Origin: Branchinecta lynchi
Taxonomy: Eukaryota > Arthropoda > Branchiopoda > Anostraca > Branchinectidae
Assembly (NCBI GenBank): GCA_023053575.1
Contig: JAKZAP010000006.1
Coordinates: 13,339,280-13,403,279, forward strand
Direction: 5' to 3'
DNA: 64,000 nucleotides
Below, in pieces: positions 13,101 to 28,100 of the stretch (its first letter is position 1; each line of letters opens with the position of its first letter). The position numbers and the translations under genes were made by a program. The notes under the pieces were generated by a model. It did not search any database and had not been told where the DNA came from. It worked only from the letters and a program-made list of their open reading frames with translations.

Positions 13101-16100
13101 GTCCCTGGTTCAAGTCAATTGGTCTGCCACCTGGCATATCGCCGAAACGCCACAGACCACCTAATAAAATAGAACAGAAAACCTCGTCCAACAGAAATCT
13201 GCTTTGTTTTCTGTTGATTTCAGTAAGAAAATAATCAGCATTGTATCTGTCGTTAAAAGGACGCCAGAGCCAGCGCATGTATTCTGGCACTTGCGCACCA
13301 TATAATGAGAACTGAAGGAGTGTTAGAGATGAAGAGTATCGCCGACGCACCATGATAGGGGAAGGTCAGTCTGAGCAAGAATAAATAATCGCAATAACGT
13401 CTCTCTATCTCTGTGATAGGATCATGTGGAGTCGAATATACTCTCGATACCCTACCCGACGCAAATGAGTAGGATCTACGCTGAATATCACAATTTCACT
13501 ACAAACAGGTATATCGCAGTAGATCCCCGGAGAAGAATATTCAAACGCCGTTTGGATCATCCTTTACAGCTAATCGTGTGTCTAACATTATGACGTCACG
13601 TCTGACTCGCTGCAGACTGGGCTCTCCACGCCTGCTACAGTTTTCATCAGTTATGCGCAACGGCGAAGTGGGAAGTAGACGGTTATCAGCTCAAAACTCA
13701 CAGCAAGTATCTCTAGCTCCGCTCAGTTTCGTCGGAGTGTCTATAGTCGCTGCATGGGACGAAATACGGAGGTTCTATTGTATTATTGGTTCTTGGTATG
13801 GGTAACAATGAACAGCACTTCGTGCTCTTTAGTTCCTACTTCTGCAATAACAGCTGTTCGTGAAGCTTTCCGCGATCCACAGAGAAGGGAATTACCCAGA
13901 GAGGGAATTACCCTTTCCACCCCCCGCAGAGTGTTCCACCAAAGGATATCAGTTCTGGTTTGACCTCAGCCGGCCTTAAAAGCACGAATGTATTTCGGTC
14001 TTCGCTTCAGAAGAATAGCGAAAGAATGAGAGCTCGGCTATGTTACTTCTAATGTTATATTTTCTGTTCAGGCGATTCTTGGCAAGCTGGAATATTGCAA
14101 TCTAAGCATTCAAGAATGGAATACCCTCTACCAGTCTACCTCCAGCCTTGCATCGATAGTGCATCTGAGCCAAAAACTACCTCAGGATATTGAAATCTTC
14201 AAAAAGGTAGTTCTTAGTTTTGAGGCTTATCGCTTCATTGGGGAAATGCATCATTTTTTTCTTTCACAAAATTAAAAAAATACGGTTCTCCTTTCTAATC
14301 GTGCCCTAAAGTAAAAAAGAAGATACTTAAAGATTTTAGTAGTTCTTCATCAAAGCCCAGGAACCACCACTGAATCAGTGTAGTTCACGGGAGTCCGAGA
14401 CGATAGAGCGGGAAATCCTATCTGTATGCTCTCACAATTGGGCGTCAATGGGAAAACACAAGTCTAGCAGAATAGTTTTTGCCGGAGAAAAACCTTTCAA
14501 ATGAGAAAAGTCTTTTCTTTATAGTTGTCAGGCAAGTTCTTTGGTCCTAGCACATCTTTGAAGGACTGCCCTACGGCAGTTGGTCTTTGAGCAAGAAAAG
14601 CTAAGTACCCGCAATACCATGCTCTCAAAAGCTCTAACAGAGTGCGTCTATACCGTGTGATTGTGCATTTATCGTCCGTAGAGTTGCGAAAAATCTCTTC
14701 ACGTTCACCTTTCAGCTACTTTCAGTGCGACTACACACGCACAGACGACCAGGTTCTGGCGGTCGCGGACTGAGGTTCCCTGTCCACCATTTTCGTGCTT
14801 AAAAGTTGAGATTTCTTTCAGTTTTCAGTTGGGAAAGTGCAGGAAATCTAGACGGGAAAACACGGCCGTTGTATACAACATAATTTCCTCTCGGTCTGAG
14901 CAAGTTATTGTTCCTTTGAGTGAGCTGCTTTGCTGTGTAATAAAATTCTATCCTTTTTGTTTTTTCATTTTTTCCTCCACTTCGTTTTGTTCGGCGTGAA
15001 AAATACATTATATTACCAAGAACAAGTAATCAATTAAAACCTCCGTCTCCCTATCTGTGTATTATGACTATGCGGAGTCGAGTATTTCCCCGTAACTTTC
15101 CCGCTGCGAACGAGGGGAGATTAGTAGCTTCGCGCCACACCACGTTTCGTTACCTCTACAATTAGCTATATCGCTGTGAAACCACCTTGGGGAAAAGTAG
15201 AAGACAAAGCTGATTGGTTCTTTGGACGCGCTCACGAGCGGGTCAGCTTGCGGAGTACATCTCCTGGATTTTCTTTCTCTGCGATGAGCATGGGCGAAGA
15301 CGGAAGTAGAGTAGACGGTAAAAAGCTACAGTAAATACCTGAAGGTCCGCTCAGTTTTCTCGGGGTATTCATGGTCGCTGCATGGTACCAAAGACAGAGG
15401 TTCTATCTGAGTATTTGTTCTTGATATTACTTACTTACTTCCTGCAGTAGAGCCAGAGGCAAAAGGAGGGTAGTACTTCAGGGACTAATATCACGGTTCG
15501 TAAAATTGGATGAACCATTCTATTTGCCTTCCTCGCACTATGGTTGACGACGAGCCTTCTGAAGCCCCGGCCGTGTTAGCATTCTGTCGATTAGCTCAAT
15601 CTGTTACGACGACTGTATTTGTGTGTGAAGAAGCACTCTCAACCTGATGTTATGACGAGGGGTGTAGTAGGCCGGACATATATGGTAAATGTCCTTAGAT
15701 ACAGTCATCGGAGTAAGGACAGCCTAGGGCGTCTGGTGGCCTACTACACGTGCAGACTTCACGGGTTCATTGTAAATTCCCCCGATCAATTCACACTAAG
15801 GTTTGCGTACCGAACCATAATAGGCTATAAATCATCCATCATACACTAGGCCTTACAGGCCAGCCCACTCTAAGGAGCTTTAACCAAGACTCATAATAAT
15901 GACCTATGGTCCGTAAATAAACAAAAGGTTTTATTCTCTGTATGAACTTACTTACAAAATAAGCAACCTTTAGGTAAAAAGGGATGTTCCCGGTCGGGAC
16001 CCGGAAAAGAAGTGTGAAGAGGGTGACTCACCCCCGGCGATGAGTCACGAATATGAGATAAAAAATAATACAAGAACCGCGACAGTATAAAAGATTAAAC

Positions 16101-19100
16101 AAATCGAATGGAAAGGGAGTAACGCTGCGTAACGGCGGCAGAAGTTAGCAGTACGGGGTGCAGATGGCACCACCGTAACAAATCTCCGTCGTCTTTTTTA
16201 GCTTGGAGACATTGGGACTGACAACGACCCATACCGCGTGGCCAAGGCTATACAGAACATCGTCGATTTCGACAAGTCGAAAGAGCTGGAGCATTTCACG
16301 GTCAAGCCCGGGATCGATTCGAACTTAGACGAACGTAAGTGATTTATGTACTACCAGATTTTGGCGTCAGATCACCGTAGGGGAATTGCAAGTAACGACA
16401 AGTAAAGGTTTTCTTCAATTTGTTATGTTTTTCAGTCCGGAAGAAGTACAGCGAGCTCCCCGGACTTCTTGCCAAAGTGAATATTCAAGAAGCCAAATCT
16501 ATGCCCTTCCGGTAAGCTTCGAATTTCCAGGCTTAGCTGTGAATTTCCCCGGCGAAACGTCCTCAGGGAAAATGGTCCCCATGACCTTCTTCCCTGGGGC
16601 TTTCCTTCGGAGACGTTTTAATATAGTAGACATTGTTAAGACGACTGTATCTGTATGTGAAGAAACACTCACAACCTGATTATGGCGAGGGTGGAAAACG
16701 AGTTTCCACCCTTGAACCTATAGCCATGCACAACTGGATCGTCAGCCTGTTCTCCGCTGCAGTGTTGACCAGGCCATAGCCAGAGAGAACAAAACTACAG
16801 GCGTTTTTCCGAGATCCCATAGAGATCTCTCTAGAGATCTCTCTGCAACCTACCCGACGAAAACGGAAGGGAGTATCAAAAGAGTAGTTTAACCGAAGAA
16901 GGAAGAAGCCGAGGTTTTTACAAAATTCTGGAACTACTGGCATCTTTGGATAGTGCAGCATAAAGCAAGACTTCAACCAATAGTCAACCGACCACAGAAA
17001 GAGACAAGACCAAAGGTTTCGATGGGATCCCAAAAATTTAACATTTGATTCAAAGAATTGGGTCATGTCTTCGCCGTTCTGTCTTCGTCAGATTCCTTGA
17101 AGATTTTTAATGTTAAAATAAAGTTCAAAATTGGAGTCAGCATATCTCATTGCCCCGATACCAAATCTCTAATCGATTTCAGAAACAACCTGGAGCTTCA
17201 ACCAAATTTCCAGTTCAGCCGAAACCGTGATGAACCATTTATCCAGCAAGAACAAAGTTCAGAAATGGATTCAGCGGGCCTCCTTACCCCCTCAGTGAAT
17301 ATCTTATTAGCTTATAAAACATACATGTTTTTACCGAAAATTCGAAACCCCTCCTCTGCCTCTAAAGATAGGACTAGAAGACCCATCTACGAACTTGACC
17401 TGTACTTTACCAGTGAATCCTCATTGAACAACATCCTCGCTTGAACAACACATTCCCTCGTTTGAACATTATATATTAACCCCATCGACCTTTGATTGCA
17501 CTTAGTCTCTCCGACGTCCATAGAATAAACAAATGAATTTCGTCATCCACAGGTGCAGAGTTATACCGGTTTGAGAATAAAGGGGTACGGACTGCTAAAG
17601 CCGAAAATTGGTCGACAAATTTTGTGTCCGGTTCTCGCCAGATTCCGGGTGAACTACTTGTCCGGCGAGAAAATAACTTTCGTGTTCGGATTCAGCATGT
17701 CTCCTTACCCCTAAATCAACTATCTCATTAGCTTTCAAAAAAGATTTTTTTTTGCCCCTTAATTTGAAACCCCTTCCCCACCCCTAAATATAGAGCTACA
17801 GAGCCCATCTTCGAACTTGACCTGTACTTTGACCCAAACAGTCGTCGTGCCAAATTGAACAAAATATCTCAGCCCCTTCGAGAGTTGTCGTGCTAACAGA
17901 CGGACGGACGGACGGACAACTTTTCTTTCCACTTCCGTTTTGGGATCCCAAAAAGTCAAAGAGGGTCAGTGGATCCCAATGACTATACTCTAGAAGAAGA
18001 GGAAGAACCACTGTTGGTATAGGACTTTGAGACGCAATTATCCACGTTTGATAACTATTGTGAGCCTGTAGATGATTCGAATATTTCGCTGGCTATTTAT
18101 TAATTGTTTAATTACTGTTTTGTAGAAAGGTTTCAACAGAAATGACAGATTCAGGGCCTCCAGCTTTCACTAAAAAAAAAATTTGCTTCATATCGGTAAA
18201 TTATTGACTGATGCGTCAAAACCGACCAATCGGATGCGAGACTCCGGTTTTATGTTCAAACTTTGAAGCCTTCAGACTCTCATTTCCAAGGAAAATCTTT
18301 CGCAAAAATGAGATTACACAAAAAAGATTAAGTCAGATTAACATTTCCAGCAATTCACTGGCTCAGAATGATGACTAAACGCCGACAATTTCTGATGGTG
18401 GTGTAGACATGTCTGTTTCCGTCGGATAGGGTGCAATCTCCTTACAAAGTGTTTGTGGCTCGGTTGCTCGTTTGTGGGGCCTGTAAGTGTTTCCGTGACA
18501 AACAAGATTGGTCTGGCTCGAATTCGATAAACAACTGTCGAGGTGACTTTCGATTTTGTGGCTCAAATGTGACCGAAAATTATAATTTAGAAGCAAACAA
18601 AGCCTTTTAGTTACAGTATAGGAACATAGGAAGGTATCTCGGCTCGATCTTTGAGACGGGTTCTGTTGACACCTTGAACAAGACCAAAGGTGTCGATGGG
18701 ATCCCAAAAATCTAATATTTGATCCAGACAATAGGGTCTTGTCTCTTGCCAGATTGTCACTTGGATCTTGCCAGATCCAGTCTTTGCCAGGCTAATCATC
18801 GGAGAAAACGAAGTTCAGATATACCTCTATAAGCCATATCTATTTTGACGATACTGACCGAGACTTCTGCTTTACTTCTGCCAAGTTTCCGGTTCCGCCT
18901 GAACTCCGAGCAAACTACTAGTCCAGCAAAAAAAGAAAATTCAGAAACAAATCCAGCTTCAAATCCCTATAAAGAACATCTAATCAACTTTGAATAAAAG
19001 TTTGTCTTAAGAAAAAAAATCCGGTTACAATTGGATTCCGGACTAAATATATGTCCGGGTAAAAAAATATTGTCATATACAGACTCAGCCTCTCTTCTTA

Positions 19101-22100
19101 CCTCTTAATCTGTCATCTAATCAAACTTTTGCTTTTAACAAATTTTCCGGTTTTGGCCGGATTCCGGGCGAACTAGTTGTCCGGCCAGAAAATGGTTTTG
19201 GCCATCGTCTTCACCATGTTTTTTTTACCTATAAATCGAACATTTAATCAACTTCAAGTGAAACTTTTACTTTTAATCAACTTTCCGGTTTTTGCCGGAT
19301 TCCGGACGGCGAGAAAATAGTTTTCACTATCGTGCTCAGCATGCCTTCTTACACCATAATCGACTATCACATTAGCCGTTTAAAAATATTTTGTTTGTCC
19401 TTTAATTTGAACCCCTCCCCCACCCCTACATGTAGGGCCACAGAGCCCATCTACGAACTTGACCTTACCCTTGACCCAATGAATCGTCACACCAAGTTTC
19501 ATCAAAATATCTCATTCCCTTGGAGAGTCATAGTACGCACAGACGGCCAGACGGACAACTTTTGCAATGTCATAGGTATCCCTCCACTTACGTTTTGGAA
19601 AAAACCAACAGATTCAGATTTAGGCCGTGCTGCTTGCGTTGGTTGCCGCAGAATTCATGCCGGTTCCTTTCCGACTGTATGTATGTTTTTCATAGCTTAA
19701 TAGTATCGTTATGGATAAGATTCTCGAACCAGAAAGTGAACGTTTAATCAGTGTTTCCATTGACGTGGTATTTTTTTTAGAACGGAGTGCGCCGTGGTTT
19801 ACTATCCCGAAATCGGATTTCTTCTGGGTATTCCGCAGCCGGAAAGAGGGGTGACCTCCGAAGGTAGCTTGACGATTCCTGGATATCAATTTATGGTGAG
19901 ATTTGTACTGTCTATCCGTCACAAGAACGAGCACTTCTCAAAGTACAATGGACGGATCAAACTAAAGCGATGCCATATTACCATTACATCAGGAATCAGC
20001 CAATCAATTATTATTATTATTATTAGAATTTTTTGCCAGTGTATCCTTACGGCGTATTTTGCTGCCTACAATCCTCCAATTTAATAGGTTTGATAAATAT
20101 AAGCGGAGTCTCTTGTTTCTTATCATTTCTTTGTTATTATACCCTCCATATTAGCTGTGTATTGACAAATCATAATTCTGAAAGCATTACAGGTTCAATG
20201 GTTTTGGCCATTGTCCTTCTTAAATTAGGGGGCTACGGACTATTTTTAATCCAGCCTTTAATACAGGGTATATAATACTTTATTGTTTTAATTGCAGTAT
20301 GGGGAGGTCTTCTAAGTTGTATTCTTTCTTTACGGCAAACAAATTTAAAATCCTTAATCGCCACTGAGAATTCCTTGTAAATTCTGGACTCGGCTTCACG
20401 TAAGTCTGGTATATTTGTACATTGGTTGGCAGTTCTCTTAAGACACTCTTTGCCACTCAGCTTTATAAATGATTGGTTTTTATGCGTGACCTAGGGTTTT
20501 TGAATTTCCGTGTCTTGCAAGTACAATTCCGAAATCGCCTCTGCCGAGACGACGAAGAGGTAGTGACAAGCGAAACAAGAAAATGGCTTATTTTCGAAGC
20601 GCCGTTTAGGGGAAATCAGAATTTTTTATATGTGAATCATTTTCTGAAAGACAAGCATAACTAGTGCCCATTGTAGCCTACTCCAAATTTTCTGTCGGGA
20701 CGCCCCACAGAACCGGCAAAATCTTTAACAGACTATCAGGGTTGGGTGCTCGCGGACTAGAAAACCGGCACGGTTTGGTGGCACCATCGTCAGTTCCATA
20801 CGGAAAAGTTGAGATTTTTCAACTTGATGTATGAAAGTGCAGAAAATTCGGCAGAGAAATACTGATCGTGTGTTTAGCACCATGAGCAGACAAATAGGAA
20901 TTCGAAAATCAGTTCTGTTAATTCTATGTGGGCAGCTACCTCGTATACTGCGGATCCGGACTTGAGGTCGCACACAGAAAGATTTGGTTTTGATGCAGTT
21001 CCAGGTGGGGATTCTTGGCACTACTTAAGTTCCGCCATAAGTAGTTGATTGAAACAACATGGTCACTATTTTTTTCCCTTGCTAATATTTTGTTCAGGAA
21101 GTCAGTGATGGCATAGTTCCAAAACTGGCGACTTGTATGGTCCCGAGTTATTTTGCACTTGCTTCCTTCTCGTTCCTATTGTCCGAAACCCAAGAAAGCG
21201 AAATGACGCAGAGTAAGCATATGACTTTCCCAAGAAAATCCATAGGTGTTATGACGTCGTTGCTTAGATTCTCAAGTTTGGTCCGAGAGTCGAGGGTTCG
21301 ATCCTGTCTAGGATCAAAATGGATGCTTAATAAATATTCCTTTAGCTCAAGCTGACTGCGAATCATATTTGACAGTGCAAAACGGATACGTCAGCTGAAT
21401 TTTATTAGAGCAATACTTATATCACATATAATTCACACATTCATATTTATATGACATAGCTGCCTACATTTATATTATATAGCCGCTCAAGCTGGAAAAT
21501 GAACTTCATTTTCCAGCTTGAGCCTGAAGAGGACCTTGCCAAGAAGGGACGAAATATAGCTCTTATAAAATTCAGCTGCCGTATCCATTTTGCACTGTCA
21601 AACAATGGTTGCTCATCCGGTATATGACATAAAAGATTGATTGTGTTTCGCGGGTAAAAAAGAAATTCGGTGAAAATGAAAAACAATTGGAGCTAATAAA
21701 AAAAATATATAAGCATAGATACCAACGGATCCTTAAACAAAGGGGGACGCATCACCATAAAATGATTATGAGCAAAACGTATTGTGTTGAACGTAAAACA
21801 CACGTTTCAAACCGTATTAACCTGTGTCTCCACGTATGTTCGGGCTGGCTCCAGGAACGAATTCAACTTCATCCTTTCGTCCTGCTTCTATGTTTTCATT
21901 TATCTTTATTATATATGAATAATGTTATAATAACTTTTTTTTTTTCAGTTCACTGCCAACGACCAGGCTTTTTACAAAAGTGCACGTTGCAAAGGTTAGT
22001 CAGTCGTAGTTTAGCATAGTCATAGCATCCGATACTTATCAAGCTGCGGTACTATGAAAGAATCGCATAGACACCTATCTGACACAGGTCTGTCGGTTAT

Positions 22101-25100
22101 TCCCGTAGGCCCGTATTCACATGGACCGGGATAGGTCCGGTATTCACGTGGACGTCTCGTCCCCTCAGAACGCCGCGGCAAATTGTCTTCAGTGGCCCAA
22201 ACATTCACATGGATAGAGGTTGGGCATATCCTTCCAGTGTACTTCGTTGGCTGTTTTAGAGTTCTTGCTGAATATCCTAGGAGGTCGAGTGAGCAAACGC
22301 TATTGAGTAAGAGGCTATACGTCTAAATAATGCCGATCGGAAAATCTGTTATGACTTAGTTTTTTTTTTTTACTTTTGGGATGGCAGGCAAAAGGCACCA
22401 AGATGGCACGTACATCTTACCACCCATCAATGCGTTACGCGTCCATATAATAGACTTCCATTCGGAGATTGTATTGTATGCATATTTTGGGGGTTTAAGT
22501 GACCGTGCACACATGCTCCCATTTGGGAGCGGAAGAGCGACGCTGGTGCCTGAAACCGACTTGATGTTCGATTGTTTATACACCGGTGATACACGACAGG
22601 CTTACCCGAGTACCTACGGGGCGCGAACGTGATTCGTAGGTGACAGGCTTAACGGGCGAAGCGAATTGCTTGGGCTAGGCAGTGCGGGGGGGTTAAATGT
22701 GTTCTATATCATTCCCGTGCGTCGGGGAGGGGGGGAGAGAGGGATTTTTTCTTTCATCCTTCTTGTTTTCCAGAGCTCGATGCTAGTATTGGTGATATTC
22801 ATGTCTACATTTTGGACCTCGAGACCCGTTTGTGCAAAAAGCTCTGCACCGCCATTCAGCAGCACACGGTTTCTCTCGTTAGTGCAGTCAACGGCGCCGC
22901 TCTTCTTGATTGGTACGTTACATGTCATCGTTTTCTTGAACTCTGAATATCGATCTCTGTACCCGAGGACTCTCAGTTACCGGTACTTTATAGAGAGATT
23001 GTACCTTACCCCGACATTTCCCACCGTCATCGAAATTGAGAACGCAACTGCTTTGTACTTGTAGTTTTTTCGACCCTTTACAGCTTTGGAGCAAACCTTT
23101 ATTGGAAATGAGATTCAGATGGCTAACTCTTACTACGGAAACATAGCCTCGAACCATATTGGTCGGTTATGCCGCCAAGATTTAGAATCCGGCTAATAAG
23201 ATTCGATATTACATTTGAACACTTTAGTCGGCGTACCCGAATAAAGGTTGCTGCAACACTTCAAGTTGCTTAGGCAACGTAGGTCCAGTTTAACGAATCA
23301 AGAAAGGTCCGAAAAAATGTTTCCACGTATTTACAAGTTCAGAATGATTACAAAGAACGATCACATTACAGTCTCAAAGTTGAAAACCCCATAGCTCCCA
23401 GTCCTAAGTTCTTCGTTCCTCTTTTCCCGACCGCGGTGGGAAATATCCGTTTCCGTCCAGTAGGGTGTAATCTCTATATTCTTCTGTCGCGAAACCTTCT
23501 GCGCGCCAGGTTCTGCGACGTGAAAACCTCCATGCGATGGCAACTGTTGGATGAAGAAAAGACATGGATGATATGTCAGCGATCCTAGCACGTTTTGGAG
23601 GTTCCTAAAATTCCCTTTTCCCAACTTGACAAGAGGGGGGCATGACAAAAAGGTCGTTTAAATGGCAAGTATTATTTTGTTTGCAGTTACGTTTCAATGA
23701 CCCTTGCTGCCCGCGAGTACCACCTAGTGAAGCCCACCTTCGTTACCGGAGATGATTTGAAAAGGTGAGTTCACCGTATCACATTAAGCTGAACCACTGT
23801 GATCCGTCTCCATTGCAGAAAAATGGATGCATTGAAAGAACTTGAGACGCCCCTTTTCCCTTATGGGGGGGGGGGGGGGGTGGCAGAAGTCCTGTGCGTG
23901 TCTTGAATGTCTGATTCAGACTTGAAGGACTATACCCCCCCCCCCATAAAAAAAAATATATATATATATGTATGCCTTCATTTTATCAAGATTGAAAGAT
24001 CGAGCTTTGTCGAAACCTTGCCTGTTGTTCTAACTTATTTATCCAAACACTATTTTGTGTTAGTTCCGGCGACTAAATTACTCCATTCCGAATGAGTTAC
24101 CATCGTAAGTTGCATTTTTAGTATCAGACGTTTTCAACGCTGTGTTCGCTACGATTCCATTTTCCTTTCACAAACAGGGATTGTCTTTGGGCATTTTTTG
24201 CAAACACGGTTTCTTTCGCGTCCAACACCGTTCAGCCGCTTCACGAACTCGGTAGGTGGCCGGTCAGGTGGACCAGGTTTTTAATACTCCCGATATTCCT
24301 CTTTAAGTTTAGTCGAACAGAATTGAAATTCGACAGTCTAGTTACACTTAGGCATGAAAACCCGATAAAAATGCGTTACTTCCTTTGTCCGCTTTCCATA
24401 GATAATCGATTTCGTCAACTTAACTTACTTGTTCGGATTTGTAGTACCTCTATGTACCTTCTATGCTTGAAATATTGAACAACTTCAAAGGTAAGCCATT
24501 GCCTAAAAATAACACATATAACAAGAAGACATATCCTACCGTCACTTTCCCTAACCTTAGCCTGGAAATACAGGCTTTTGGTGAAATTCAAATCCACCGC
24601 GTCTGGGTGATTTTTGGGTTGTCGTGCAAGCAGCGGAAATTCTTACGTTATTACTAGAGCCCCGTTTGAAAAAATACAAAATATCTTAGGCTAAATAATT
24701 CAGTGTATGCAAATATTGGAAGTAAAAAAAAGCTGCCTTTTCAGTTAATCTTTAAAACGGTATGAAAGCTAGGTTTTCTTTTTGATGAAAATAAATCCTA
24801 GGTACTTGGATTTTTTATCAGCTGACGGCACGAAAAGATGTGAAAATGTCTGTTCATCTTAAAGATAAATTGGAGCTTTCCCCTCCCCCAATACATCAGA
24901 ATTGTTATGAGAGACCAGGAGGGGTGAAAACTACCGCCAAAAATGGAGCTTAGAGTGGAGGATGAATGAGATCTGACGAGTATTATCATCTGTTCCAGTT
25001 ACTTGCGAATAGTTGAAGGAAGGAATCTGCTCCAAGAATTATCAGTAGACTCGTTCGTTCCAAATGACACGATGATGGGCGACTCAACAGCAAGAGTGCA

Positions 25101-28100
25101 ACTTATAACTGGGCCCAATGCGTCGGGAAAGTCGGTGTACATTAGTCAAGTAAGTCGAATTACGCAAAGACGAAGGCCGCGTTCGATTTAAATCCTCCTT
25201 GTTTCGCTCTTGTCTTCTTGTCCCTTTTCTTTGTCCTCTTCTACCCTCTTGGCAATGGGAATGAGTCTGCAATCACGTTAGGCCCATAAACATTTCCCGT
25301 TCCCCAAATACTCTTGATGACTGACTCTTCTTGCCGGTGCAAAATCGCCGGGTACCTAGCGGAAGATCCAGAAGCGGTATCAAGTCTGCTCCCAAAGATT
25401 GCCATGATTGGTTGACACAGGATTTGAGTTGTTGAGTTTGAGTCGTTAGTGAGACGTTTACTCATTCTTCCTGAGGATCACTGGCATGCTTTGGACTTAG
25501 TCATAGATAGAGTATTGACGGTCCTGCGCGAGTCGGTGTACTCGCTGGAGACCAGGCTGTGAGCAATGAGCAGCCCACGCCGAGCTCGGTAGCACTCAGT
25601 ATTATTCTAATGAAGGCTAAGTTTTAAAAGAATGTAGTCATGTTTATTTACATTGTTTCGTTTAGTGTTTGAATATGTGTATTTTACTTTGTGTACTTTA
25701 CTCATACTCCACTGTTATCCAAAAACCGGGTCACAAAATAATAAAAATAAATTAAATTGAACTGAATCTTATTTGTAACCCGTCTATAGGTGACGGAGTA
25801 TGGTAAAAGAACTAAAAAAGACAAAAACACAGCAACAATAACCAAAATAATTAAACGTCACTAACCGAAACATCATGGGGCTCCATGGATGACTACAGTG
25901 CCAAACGACTGCTTCACCTGCCCTTAAAGTCTAGATATGGCCAAAATTGTTGCATGGCGCAACACTAACCGCGACGTAAATGCGTCACGAGATCCAATCT
26001 CGTTCTCCAAAGCATGGACAGACATGCCCCAAGGATTGGGGGGAGGGGGGAGCAAACTATAAATTAAAATTTAGCGGTAAACAACGAAGTTCGTTTCTGA
26101 ATGATTCTTTCTTAAGCCTTATTTAACCTTTCATTATCTTTTCATTCTGTTGGATGCTTTGTCAGTCCTAACTGCATATAGAGAGATTTTCGGAATAGGG
26201 GGAGTTTGTTAGATCTATAAGTTAGTGTATTTATAAAAACTTTCGTTTCGATGGCCCTCGGGCTTTTCTGGTAATATATTCTATTCTATTTCTTACAGAT
26301 AGGCGTGATGGTATTCCTCGCCCACATCGGTAGTTACGTCCCTGCTCGGGAAATGGTACTGACGGCTTTTGACGGAATCTTCACCCGCCTGACCACCACA
26401 GAGTCGCCATCTACGGGGTTGTCCTCATTTGCCAAAGACCTAAATCAGGTAAAAGCACGAAGGACACGAGATTTTTAAATCGTTCTGTATCGCCGGTTCT
26501 GTTGAATCATTCGGAAATTCAAGAAATTTCAGAATACCCTTCTAATCATACGCAGTAGAGCCTCCTTTGTAACTACACAACGTCCAATAAATTTAGGGAG
26601 TTGAATCGGAATCATTCCAGTACTATGGTAGTGCAGGATGGTGGTAGTATTTTACAGATTAAAAAGGTACAGTTGGATAGCATTTAGTTTGTGGTTTTGA
26701 TACCAGAATATTTACATCGTGATGCTGAAGGTCTCTGAAATTCTGAACTTAGGAGAACTTCGTTCGCTTACGAAAACTTCAGTTTCTTGTGATAATTCGA
26801 CTATTATTCAGTCGCAAGTTCTCTGATCGGTCATAGTATAGCGGAACCGCGAACTGCTCCTTCCGCCTAACGCCCTTAGTTTGTCTTCTCAGGTCTCTTA
26901 CGCCCTGCGATATGCCACATCCGAGTCTTTGGTTCTCATCGACGAATTCGGTATAGGAACACCTGATACTAACGGACAATCGATTTTGGCGGCAAGTTTG
27001 AACCACTGGCTCCGCCTCCTTCCCAGCTCACCCCTGGTGGTTGGCGCGACGCACTTCCATGACATTCGCAATCTTCTTCAGCAGTCGTCAAGTCTCATGT
27101 TCAAGGTACAAAGCTCCTTCAAGTAACTTAGTTTTCCTGGAAATTCGTTTTTTCCGTTTCGATGAAATAACTGAACCTCCCCTGACTGACGGGAGGCTAA
27201 GACTGAGATATGCCTTGGTGGGAACAATACGTCGCCCTATAGGACACCCTCATAGAACAAGAACAAAGGCTCCGATGGGATCTCAGAGGGGAAAGTTGTA
27301 TCAGACATTCATCCAGACATGAGGCGGTACTAGCCAAAATGTTTGGGTGGGGCAAGGTATTTACCGACTGGCTGTCATTTTTACCGACTGTTTTTAAGAA
27401 AAATCGACTGTTTTTAAGAGAATTTCTACTATTTTTATGCAGAACCGACTGTTTTGAAGAAAAATCGACTGTTTCCAAGAAAAAAATCGACTGTTTTTAC
27501 GAAAAATCGAGGCGCTTCGCGCCGTCTCGGCTATTTTTACCGACTGGCCGACATTATTCGGGGGGTCCACCCCTCTCCCCCCGCACATGACGCCCCTGAT
27601 ACAGACAATCGGGTCTTGTGGATTTCCAGTCTTAGTCAATCTCGTAGGAATGGTGTTTATCCTAATGCACCGCCTAACGAGATCCATCAGATATATCTTT
27701 AATCTTTTTTTTATCTTTAACCTTTATATCTTTAATTTATGACCGGAATATCAATCCAATAGTTGAAAACACGTAGAATATTCAGGTCCATAGTGTTTTA
27801 TCTACTTTATTATAACAAACATCCTTGTAAATTTTACCGGAGGATTGTATCATTTCCAAGATTTTCGGTTTTCGTGAGACTGGTCGTGCCATTTACTCTG
27901 TGTGCAGATTGATCTGATTCGCTCTTATTGTCCCTATATCTTCACAGTACAACCAACAAGTTTCAGTTATATTGCACTTGCAGCTTCGCTCAAGTGCCAT
28001 GTACCGATCACTTTTCGGTCGGTCTGTCTGTCTGTCCGTCCACTGTTCTAGAGTTAGGGTACTTTCTGAAGTGCTAGGATGATGAAACTTGGCAGGCATA

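Noticed and set aside
19332..19700. Plus-strand frame with TKFHQNIS and RTDGQTDN
   Set aside because: This is the conserved end module of family A; it recurs with other frames at 43.2 kb and is not followed by any coding context.
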